From VEQN01 sp036405975 (GTDB taxonomy: Bacteria; Patescibacteriota; Minisyncoccia; Phycocordibacterales; CAIZLB01), in assembly GCA_036405975.1 (NCBI GenBank), contig DASWWM010000007.1, positions 1 to 5,553 of the forward strand: DNA of 5,553 nucleotides, read 5' to 3'. The notes beneath the pieces were generated by a model. That model was not told the DNA's origin. It ran no database searches and saw nothing but the letters and a program-made list of their open reading frames with translations. The translations under genes and the position numbers were made by a program. Positions 1 through 5,005 of this stretch are shown here, one piece after another (position 1 is the stretch's first letter; every line of letters begins with the position of its first letter).

Positions 1-978
1 GATACCGGCTGGAATGCTGATAGTAAGCGTCTCATCAAGTGTTTCGATGTTGAGATCGCCTCCGAGAAGCGCATCTGTGAGCTTGATTCTTGCATCCATC
101 GCAAGGTTGAGGCCTTCCTTTCTTATATTCAGCTTCGCTGGCTCGCCTGTAGGCTTCTTGACATGCACCTTTATGTAGAGGTCGCCGGTCTTTCCGCCCG
201 TGATGGCTTCCCCTTTTCCTGTAACTCGGAGCATCTCGCCGGGTTCGATGCCAGCTGGAATGACGACCTTGATCGTGTCTTTGATCGTCTCAGTTCCCTT
301 GCCTTTGCAGTGCTTGCACTTTTCCTTCGGAACTTTGCCTGTTCCGAAGCAGGTATCGCAGACCTTTGATGACTGAAATGATCCGAAAATGCTTCGCTTC
401 ACTTCCATGATATGGCCTGAGCCATCGCATGTCTTGCACTTGTCCATCGAAGTTCCCGACTCGCCTCTTGAGCCTTCGCACTTCGAACATTCAGCTGTTC
501 TGTGCACTGAGAATTCTTTCTCGGCTCCGAAGATAGAGTCTTCAAATGCGACCTCGATATCTACCTGAACATCCGAGCCTTTATTGACCTTCTGTCTTGA
601 TCTGCCGCCTCCGCCGAACATGCCACCGAAGATATCGCCCAGGTCAAACTCCACGCCGTCTTGGCCGAATCCTCCAAAGCCCTGTCCTCCACCGAAACCG
701 CTGAAGTCGAAGCCTCCGAAGCCTTGGTTGCCATATCCTCCGCCTGCATTGCTGCTTCCGAAACCTGGTCCGGCGCTGCCGAATTGGTCGTACTGTGCTC
801 GCTTCGAATCGTCAGAAAGAACCGAGTACGCCTCGTTCGCTTCTTTGAACTTCTTGTCGTCCCCTCCCGTCTTGTCAGGGTGATGCTCATGGGCAAGCTT
901 TCGGAAAGCCTTCTTGATCTCGTCCTTTGTTGCGCTTTTGCTGACGCCGAGTATTTCGTAATAATCTTTTTGTGACAT
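1..978 (-). CDS. dnaJ: Chaperone protein DnaJ (Hsp40), C-terminus cut by window edge
   Basis: DnaJ delivers unfolded clients to DnaK and stimulates its ATPase in the cytoplasm. The reading frame starts at an ATG at 978 and stays open for 326 codons to base 1. Family members are usually about 360-390 aa, so roughly the last 40-60 residues are missing. Visible parts, in order: a J domain (residues 1-66) with the catalytic HPD at 33-35; a Gly/Phe-rich region (about 67-125) with a DIFGGMFGG segment at 115-123; a zinc-finger domain with four CxxC pairs (164/167, 181/184, 207/210, 221/224), all eight cysteines present; and the start of the C-terminal substrate-binding region, including PAGIEPGEMLRVTGKGE. 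This makes it a type I (DnaJ proper) protein, not a CbpA-like one. It lies 115 bases downstream of dnaK on the same strand. There is no Shine-Dalgarno sequence; the upstream bases are A-rich (ATAAACCAAAACA). Confidence 0.98.
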   Translation of the reverse strand, partial: MSQKDYYEILGVSKSATKDEIKKAFRKLAHEHHPDKTGGDDKKFKEANEAYSVLSDDSKRAQYDQFGSAGPGFGSSNAGGGYGNQGFGGFDFSGFGGGQGFGGFGQDGVEFDLGDIFGGMFGGGGRSRQKVNKGSDVQVDIEVAFEDSIFGAEKEFSVHRTAECSKCEGSRGESGTSMDKCKTCDGSGHIMEVKRSIFGSFQSSKVCDTCFGTGKVPKEKCKHCKGKGTETIKDTIKVVIPAGIEPGEMLRVTGKGEAITGGKTGDLYIKVHVKKPTGEPAKLNIRKEGLNLAMDARIKLTDALLGGDLNIETLDETLTISIPAGI

Positions 979-990
979 TGTTTTGGTTTA

Positions 991-1017
991 TTCCGCGCGG
1001 CATGTTTTTTGCGCGAA
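991..1017 (-). other. Possible hairpin in the dnaJ 5' leader
   Basis: On the minus strand CGCGC (1015-1011) can pair with GCGCG (998-994), extended by two A-T pairs past one bulged base. The 12-base loop contains six A residues. The structure ends 13 bases before the dnaJ ATG, so in an mRNA it would sit just upstream of the ribosome entry site and could influence initiation, perhaps with temperature. The stem is only five strong pairs plus two, so it may be chance. Confidence 0.3.
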
Positions 1018-1053
1018 TCCGTTTTTAATTACACACCATTGTGTTGCTGGAAC

Positions 1054-1068
1054 CGAAGCGGCGCTTCG
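1054..1068 (-). other. Short perfect hairpin between dnaK and dnaJ
   Basis: CGAAGC and GCTTCG form a perfect 6-bp stem with a 3-base loop, 26 bases past the dnaK stop codon. No T-run follows on the minus strand, so it does not look like an intrinsic terminator. It might be an mRNA processing or stability element that sets different DnaK and DnaJ levels. An overlapping alternative pairing (GGCG with CGCC) competes with it. Confidence 0.3.
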
Positions 1069-1093
1069 AACGCCCGCATCGGTTATGAGGACT

Positions 1094-3040
1094 TTACTTA
1101 GTTTCTGCTTCTCGCACGTTGCCCTCTGAACCTGCGTCATTTCCACCTGTCTGGCCTGCGGTGTCTGCGCCAGCCTGCGTTGCATCAGCTTCCGCGGCAC
1201 CTGCCTGTGAAGCGTCTGCTCCGGCCTTGGCCATCGCTTCGCCGATCTTAGACATCTCAGTTGAGAGCTCTTCAGTTGCCTTCTTGAGCGCTTCAATGTC
1301 AGTTCCTTCCTTCGCAGTTTTCAGCGCTGCAATCTTCGCTTCTACTGAAGTCACGATATCAGCCGGAACCTTATCCTTATTATCCTTGAGAGCCTTTTCC
1401 GCTGAATACATTGCATGGTCTGCAGTGTTTCGAACATCGACTTCGTCTCGCTTCTTCTTGTCCTCGGCATCGTGAGCTTCGGCATCCTTCTTCATTCGCT
1501 CGATATCTTCCTTTGAAAGTCCTGAGCTTGCTTCGATTCGGATTGAGTTCTCCTTGTTTGTCGCTTTGTCCTTTGCCTTTACATTGAGGATACCGTTGGC
1601 ATCAACATCGAATGTAACCTCTACCTGAGGCATGCCTCGCGGCGCTGGTGGAATCCCTTCGAGGATGAATCGGCCGAGTGACTTATTGTCTGAAGCCATG
1701 GCTCGCTCTCCCTGAACGATGTGGATCTCTACCGATGTCTGGTTGTCAGCTGCAGTTGAGAATACCTGTGACCGTGACGCTGGAATGGTCGTATTCTTTT
1801 CTACGAGCTTTGTCGCAACGCCTCCCATCGTTTCGATACCGAATGAGAGTGGGGTGACATCGAGGAGAAGGATGCCCTTCGCGCTCTCATCACCTGAGAG
1901 GATTCCTCCCTGGATGGCAGCACCGAGTGCCACCACTTCGTCAGGGTTGATGCTCTTGTTGGCCTCCTTACCGAAGAAGTCCTTAACTGCCTGCTGGATC
2001 TTCGGCATTCGAGTCTGGCCTCCGACGAGAATTACCTCGTTGATGTCAGAAACCTTGAATGGAGAAGCCTCGATAGCCCGCTTGGTGATCTGCATAGCCC
2101 GTTCGATGAATTCGTCTGCGATCTCATCAAGCTTTGCTCGCGTCAGCTTCATGACGAGGTGCTTTGGTCCGTCTGCGCCCTGAGTGATGAATGGAATGTT
2201 GATCTCAGTCTCAAGAGAAGATGAGAGTTCGATCTTCGCCTTCTCAGCTGCCTCGTCGAGTCGCTGCATTGCGAGTGCGTCGCCTCGTACGTCGATACCC
2301 TGGTCCTTCTTGAATTCGTCCGCGATCCAGTTGAGGATCTTATAGTCGATGTCTCGTCCTCCGAGTCGGTGGTCACCGTCAGTGGCCTTAACTTCGACGA
2401 CGTCATCTCCTACTTCAAGAATCGAGATATCGAATGTTCCTCCTCCGAGGTCGAATACTGCAACTTTCTCGTCTTTCTTCTTGTTGAATCCGTATGCGAG
2501 TGCTGCGGCTGTCGGCTCATTGATGATTCGCTTAACGTCGAGTCCTGCGATCTTTCCGGCGTCCTTTGTCGCCTGTCGCTGTGAGTCATTGAAGTATGCA
2601 GGAACCGTGATGATGGCTTCAGTCACCTTCTCGCCGAGCTTTGCCTCGACGTCGTTCTTGATCTTCGTAAGGATCATGGCTGAGATTTCCTCAGGTGAGT
2701 ACTCCTTCGCGCCATCCTTGTCAGAGAGCTTTACCTTCACGCCTCCGTTGTCTGCTTTGACTACATCGTACGCCACAGTCTTCATGTCCTGCTGAACGCC
2801 CGATTCGTCGAAGCTATGTCCGATGAATCGCTTGATTCCGTATACTGTATTCTTCGGGTTTGTTACTGCCTGTCGCTTTGCAAGGAGTCCGACAAGTCGC
2901 TCGCTATTCTTTGAGATAGCCACGATCGAAGGCGTTGTTCGTGCACCTTCTGCATTTTCGAGGATTCGCGGGTCTCCCGCTTCCATTACTGCGACCGCGG
3001 AGTTAGTTGTTCCGAGGTCGATTCCGATGATTTTTGCCAT
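1094..3040 (-). CDS. dnaK: Molecular chaperone DnaK (Hsp70), complete
   Basis: DnaK is the ATP-driven Hsp70 that binds exposed hydrophobic peptide segments and refolds proteins in the cytoplasm, together with DnaJ and GrpE. At 648 aa it has the normal family length. The nucleotide-binding domain spans about residues 1-385, with phosphate loop IDLGTTNS (7-14), NEPTAAALAYG (174-184), DLGGGTFD (197-204) and GGQTRMP (340-346). The interdomain linker region is LLLDVTPLSF (391-400). The beta substrate-binding domain runs to about 505 and the helical lid to about 605. The tail (606-648) is rich in Ala, Gly, Asp and Gln, and ends NVREAETK in place of the acidic EEV-type ending common in bacterial DnaK. 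The ATG start gives the canonical MAKIIGIDLG; no Shine-Dalgarno precedes it. Arginine is encoded by CGA 21 times and CGG 3 times, with no other arginine codon. dnaJ follows on the same strand; grpE is 2 kb upstream behind other genes. Confidence 0.99.
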   Translation of the reverse strand: MAKIIGIDLGTTNSAVAVMEAGDPRILENAEGARTTPSIVAISKNSERLVGLLAKRQAVTNPKNTVYGIKRFIGHSFDESGVQQDMKTVAYDVVKADNGGVKVKLSDKDGAKEYSPEEISAMILTKIKNDVEAKLGEKVTEAIITVPAYFNDSQRQATKDAGKIAGLDVKRIINEPTAAALAYGFNKKKDEKVAVFDLGGGTFDISILEVGDDVVEVKATDGDHRLGGRDIDYKILNWIADEFKKDQGIDVRGDALAMQRLDEAAEKAKIELSSSLETEINIPFITQGADGPKHLVMKLTRAKLDEIADEFIERAMQITKRAIEASPFKVSDINEVILVGGQTRMPKIQQAVKDFFGKEANKSINPDEVVALGAAIQGGILSGDESAKGILLLDVTPLSFGIETMGGVATKLVEKNTTIPASRSQVFSTAADNQTSVEIHIVQGERAMASDNKSLGRFILEGIPPAPRGMPQVEVTFDVDANGILNVKAKDKATNKENSIRIEASSGLSKEDIERMKKDAEAHDAEDKKKRDEVDVRNTADHAMYSAEKALKDNKDKVPADIVTSVEAKIAALKTAKEGTDIEALKKATEELSTEMSKIGEAMAKAGADASQAGAAEADATQAGADTAGQTGGNDAGSEGNVREAETK

Positions 3041-3069
3041 AGTTTATTTCTTTAGTTTGCTAATTCTTT

Positions 3070-3075
3070 TTAATA
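3070..3075 (-). promoter_or_regulatory. Candidate -10 box of dnaK
   Basis: On the minus strand TATTAA lies 29 bases before the dnaK ATG, which would place the transcript start about 22 bases upstream of the gene. The leader is A-rich. No clear -35 hexamer is found 16-18 bases further up (the best is a poor TTCATG), so this is a weak prediction. A second -10-like TATAAG lies at 3120-3115 inside the inverted repeat. Confidence 0.3.
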
Positions 3076-3108
3076 TGAGAAAAAGCGCAGGCATGAAGCA
3101 TCGTGGAT

Positions 3109-3136
3109 GACGAACTTATATGTAATAAGTTTCGTC
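3109..3136. repeat. Imperfect inverted repeat upstream of dnaK
   Basis: GACGAACTTA (3109-3118) and TAAGTTTCGTC (3126-3136) are inverted copies apart from one extra base, separated by 7 bases. The centre lies about 80 bases upstream of the dnaK start, where an operator would be expected, and the repeat overlaps a -10-like TATAAG on the minus strand. As RNA it would form a 10-bp stem with one bulge, but no T-run follows on the minus strand, so it is not a standard terminator for the upstream small gene. It does not match the CIRCE consensus (TTAGCACTC-N9-GAGTGCTAA). Confidence 0.45.
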
Positions 3137-3141
3137 CGTGC

Positions 3142-3158
3142 TTATGCGTATACGCTTA
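3142..3158. repeat. GCGTATACGC palindrome at the end of the small gene
   Basis: GCGTATACGC (3146-3155) is a perfect 10-base palindrome, flanked beyond one mismatch by TTA on the left and TTA on the right, giving a partial extension of the symmetry. It overlaps the TAA stop of the 145-aa gene and lies next to the inverted repeat at 3109-3136. It could be a protein-binding site for a dimeric regulator of dnaK, or a coincidence. Confidence 0.3.
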
Positions 3159-3593
3159 GCAAACTGCCGAGGGTGCTCGAGGCTTCTGTCGAGTAAGGAG
3201 GATTTCTGTTATAGGGAAATACGGAGAAGCAACCGGCTTTTTGAAAACCTTGGCTGGCCGAGGCTTTGTCTCCTGCTTTGGATTCTCAAGAAGGATGATC
3301 TGGCTTGTGGCATTGTCATGAATGTCCTGCTGTGCCTGTCCGGATTCCGTTCGTGCAAGCGATGTCTCGCCTGGAAGCGCGGCATGTGCCGGAAGTCCCA
3401 TGATCTGAGCATATGCTTCTCGGGCCTCCGTCTCGCTAAGCTGCTTCTGGAAGATGGTTCTGTATGAGTGACCGCCGTTCCTGCCCGCAATGACCTGTCC
3501 GAATACAAGGAAGTACGAAGAAGCTACCCGAGTAAGGAGAATCAGGTTCTTTCCATTTGTCTTATGCGCGATGATCTTGTCAGTCGTAAGCAT
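3156..3593 (-). CDS. Unrecognised 145-aa protein
   Basis: I do not recognise this protein. The frame opens at a TTG (3608), but the ATG at 3593 is the more natural start and gives 145 aa. The N-terminal half (residues 1-66) looks folded. Apparent beta strands (KIIAHKTNGKNLILLTRV, then SSYFLVFGQVIAG) are followed by SYRTIFQKQL and a helix-like SETEAREAYAQIMG. The C-terminal half is rich in Ala, Gln, Pro and Lys, looks disordered, and ends PRAPSAVC. There is no signal peptide, membrane segment or catalytic motif. The gene has a strong sigma-70-type promoter upstream, which supports it being real. It precedes dnaK by 115 bases on the same strand, so read-through into dnaK is possible. No Shine-Dalgarno is present. 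The plus-strand frames opposite it look like noise. A lineage-specific conserved protein is the likely answer. Confidence 0.6.
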   Translation of the reverse strand: MLTTDKIIAHKTNGKNLILLTRVASSYFLVFGQVIAGRNGGHSYRTIFQKQLSETEAREAYAQIMGLPAHAALPGETSLARTESGQAQQDIHDNATSQIILLENPKQETKPRPAKVFKKPVASPYFPITEILLTRQKPRAPSAVC

Positions 3594-3633
3594 GGAATTG
3601 GTGTGCAAGGGTCTTTTGCCCGTTTAGGAGCCT

Positions 3634-3661
3634 ATTATAAAACTTGGCCTGGATTTGGCAA
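3634..3661 (-). promoter_or_regulatory. Sigma-70-type promoter of the 145-aa gene
   Basis: On the minus strand TTGCCA (3661-3656, five of six bases of the -35 consensus) is followed after 16 bases by a perfect TATAAT (3639-3634). The transcript would start near 3627, giving a leader of about 35 bases before the ATG at 3593. It is divergent from the promoter at 3729-3737. In the absence of a good terminator before dnaK, it may also feed dnaK. Confidence 0.7.
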
Positions 3662-3728
3662 GTATCTCAAAGGGCGATGAATTTTAAGTGAAATATGTGT
3701 ATGACGAAACGGGATCGGCCAGTTCGGA

Positions 3729-3737
3729 TGATATAAT
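3729..3737 (+). promoter_or_regulatory. Extended -10 promoter giving a leaderless transcript
   Basis: TGATATAAT combines a perfect TATAAT (3732-3737) with the TGn extension that can replace a -35 box; none is seen at the usual spacing. Only eight bases separate it from the ATG at 3746. Transcription normally starts about seven bases after the -10, so the mRNA should begin at or within a couple of bases of the start codon. This leaves no room for a Shine-Dalgarno sequence. Confidence 0.7.
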
Positions 3738-3745
3738 TTCGGGGT

Positions 3746-4927
3746 ATGAAAACATATTCTTTTGCTCTATCGATAATTGCAGCGTCTCTTGCGGGCGCCG
3801 CTTTGGTCAGCATTCCTTCCGATGCGAATGCGGCTGGAACCATCAGCATCGGGGTCATTTCCCCTAACGATGTCGTGCCAACGGGTACGGCAGTCACATT
3901 CCAGGTCTCTTCTGCCGATTTTCCTGGTGTGCCAAGCTACACGGTCAGCGACTCATTTCCGGGAAGCAGTGTCTCCAATGCGCTCATCTCGAAGTCTGGC
4001 TATTTCAACTGGACGCCAGGACCGGACGATATAGGGACGCATGTGCTTACGATCTCGGCCTTCGACGCATACAACAATCGGCATACGATCACTCGGACCG
4101 TGCGCGTGACCGAAGCGTCGATGGTTTCCATCAGGAATCTTGCCCCGGGACCGGTCGTTGCCCCTGATACCGCAGTCACATTCTCTGTTGCGGCTCTCGG
4201 ATACGCGAATCCAAGCTACTGGGTATCCGATTCATTTTACGGAAGCACGCTTTCAAGCAGGAACATTGACTCGTACGGAAACTTCAGCTGGACTCCCAAG
4301 AAGTCGGATGCCGGGGTGCATGGTTTGAGCGTTCGGGTCACGAATTCTTCAGGTCGTACCGATACGGTGTACCAGACGGTTACTGTTAAAGGCATCAATC
4401 TGCGAAGCATCTCTTCCAGGTCGGTTACGGTCGGATCGACAATGACGTTCGGGATCGATACGTTCGGCATGACACTCCCTTCTTTCAGGCTGACTGACTC
4501 GTCCCCGAACAATACGATCAGCAATGCGACGGTGGTCGGATCTGACTTCAGCTGGACTCCGCAGGCGCAGGACATAGGGACACATACGATCACGGTCAAT
4601 GCGACGGACATTCACGGCGCATTTCACAGCACGAGCTTCACGGTGACGGTCTCTCCCGTGTCTACGGTGATCCAGACTCCTTCACAGCCGGCTCAGCCTG
4701 CAGCACCTGCAAAGTATGTTTTCAGGACAGCACTCAATGTGGGATCAAAAGGAGCAGAGGTGAGCGAATTGCAGAAACGGCTTAAGGCAGACGGATATTT
4801 TTCAGGTCCCGTGACAGGCACGTACGGACCCTTGACGAAGGCTGCGGTTCAGAAGTTTCAGAAAGCCAACAGGCTTCAGCAGCTTGGGAATGTCGGGCCG
4901 GGTACAAGAGCTGCATTGAACAAGTAA
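3746..4927 (+). CDS. Exported protein with three Ig/cadherin-like repeats and a peptidoglycan-binding domain
   Basis: This is probably a cell-wall-associated surface protein. A signal peptide is clear: MK, a hydrophobic stretch (about 3-23), then PSDANA with likely cleavage after A29. Three tandem repeats follow, at about 32-121, 126-214 and 217-302. Each has the same layout: a TFxV strand, PSY/F..SDS, an F(N/S)WTP motif (tryptophans at 89, 182 and 270), then D(I/A)GxH and a closing T(V)xV strand. This fits the putative Ig/cadherin-like family; no calcium-binding DxDxDG is seen. A Pro/Ala/Gln linker (about 305-323) leads to a PF01471-like peptidoglycan-binding domain (about 328-393: LNVGSKGAEVSELQKRLKADG and so on). 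There is no transmembrane anchor or sortase signal, so attachment is probably through the C-terminal domain. Binding partners are unknown. Arginine codons (6 AGG, 4 CGG, 1 CGA of 14) are unlike dnaK. The gene is convergent with grpE and shares its terminator. Confidence 0.9.
   Translation: MKTYSFALSIIAASLAGAALVSIPSDANAAGTISIGVISPNDVVPTGTAVTFQVSSADFPGVPSYTVSDSFPGSSVSNALISKSGYFNWTPGPDDIGTHVLTISAFDAYNNRHTITRTVRVTEASMVSIRNLAPGPVVAPDTAVTFSVAALGYANPSYWVSDSFYGSTLSSRNIDSYGNFSWTPKKSDAGVHGLSVRVTNSSGRTDTVYQTVTVKGINLRSISSRSVTVGSTMTFGIDTFGMTLPSFRLTDSSPNNTISNATVVGSDFSWTPQAQDIGTHTITVNATDIHGAFHSTSFTVTVSPVSTVIQTPSQPAQPAAPAKYVFRTALNVGSKGAEVSELQKRLKADGYFSGPVTGTYGPLTKAAVQKFQKANRLQQLGNVGPGTRAALNK
3777..4651 (+). 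repeat. Three tandem coding repeats of about 90 codons
   Basis: The Ig-like units of the exported protein are similar in DNA as well as in protein. ACTTCAGCTGGACTCC occurs identically in units 2 and 3 (near 4281 and 4547), GCAGTCACATTC occurs in units 1 and 2 (near 3890 and 4171), and ATAGGGAC(G/A)CAT occurs in units 1 and 3. The tryptophan spacing is 93 and then 88 residues. This points to expansion by internal duplication. Unit boundaries are approximate. Confidence 0.7.
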
Positions 4928-4951
4928 GCATAGGACCAGAAATTGCGGACG

Positions 4952-4984
4952 AAAAAAGCCGACCTTCAAACAAGGGTCGGCTTT
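4952..4984. terminator. Bidirectional intrinsic terminator between the exported-protein gene and grpE
   Basis: AAAGCCGACC (4955-4964) pairs perfectly with GGTCGGCTTT (4975-4984), giving a 10-bp stem plus two weaker pairs and a 6-base loop. On the minus strand it is followed by a run of six T (4957-4952), a good terminator for grpE, whose stop is 22 bases away. On the plus strand the T-tract is poorer (CTTTCAGTTT), but the hairpin lies 27 bases after the exported-protein stop and probably serves it too. Confidence 0.85.
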
Positions 4985-5005
4985 CAGTTTCCTATTTTCT
5001 CTCGC

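Noticed and set aside
1119..1475. Plus-strand 118-aa open frame opposite dnaK
   Set aside because: It is antisense to the DnaK lid and tail, is Ala/Ser-rich as expected from the mirrored codons, and has no promoter or family resemblance.
1719..2795. Long plus-strand open frames opposite dnaK (154 and 148 aa)
   Set aside because: They mirror highly conserved dnaK sequence; their length follows from the strong codon bias of dnaK on the other strand.
3041..3155. CIRCE heat-shock operator upstream of dnaK
   Set aside because: Neither half of the TTAGCACTC-N9-GAGTGCTAA consensus is present; GAGTGC occurrences are inside dnaK coding sequence only.
3594..3608. TTG at 3608 as the start of the small gene (150 aa)
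   Set aside because: The ATG five codons later is a stronger start; nothing in the extra residues or the upstream sequence favours the TTG.
3138..3680. Two adjacent plus-strand open frames (109 and 70 aa) opposite the small gene
   Set aside because: Cys/Arg-rich, noise-like translations with no promoter or domain; the minus-strand frame has a near-consensus promoter and a more protein-like sequence.
3703..3710. GACGAAAC shared between the exported-gene promoter region and the region upstream of dnaK (minus strand, 3136-3129)
   Set aside because: An 8-base match between two short regions is not unlikely by chance, and its distance to the nearest -10-like box differs (21 against 8 bases).
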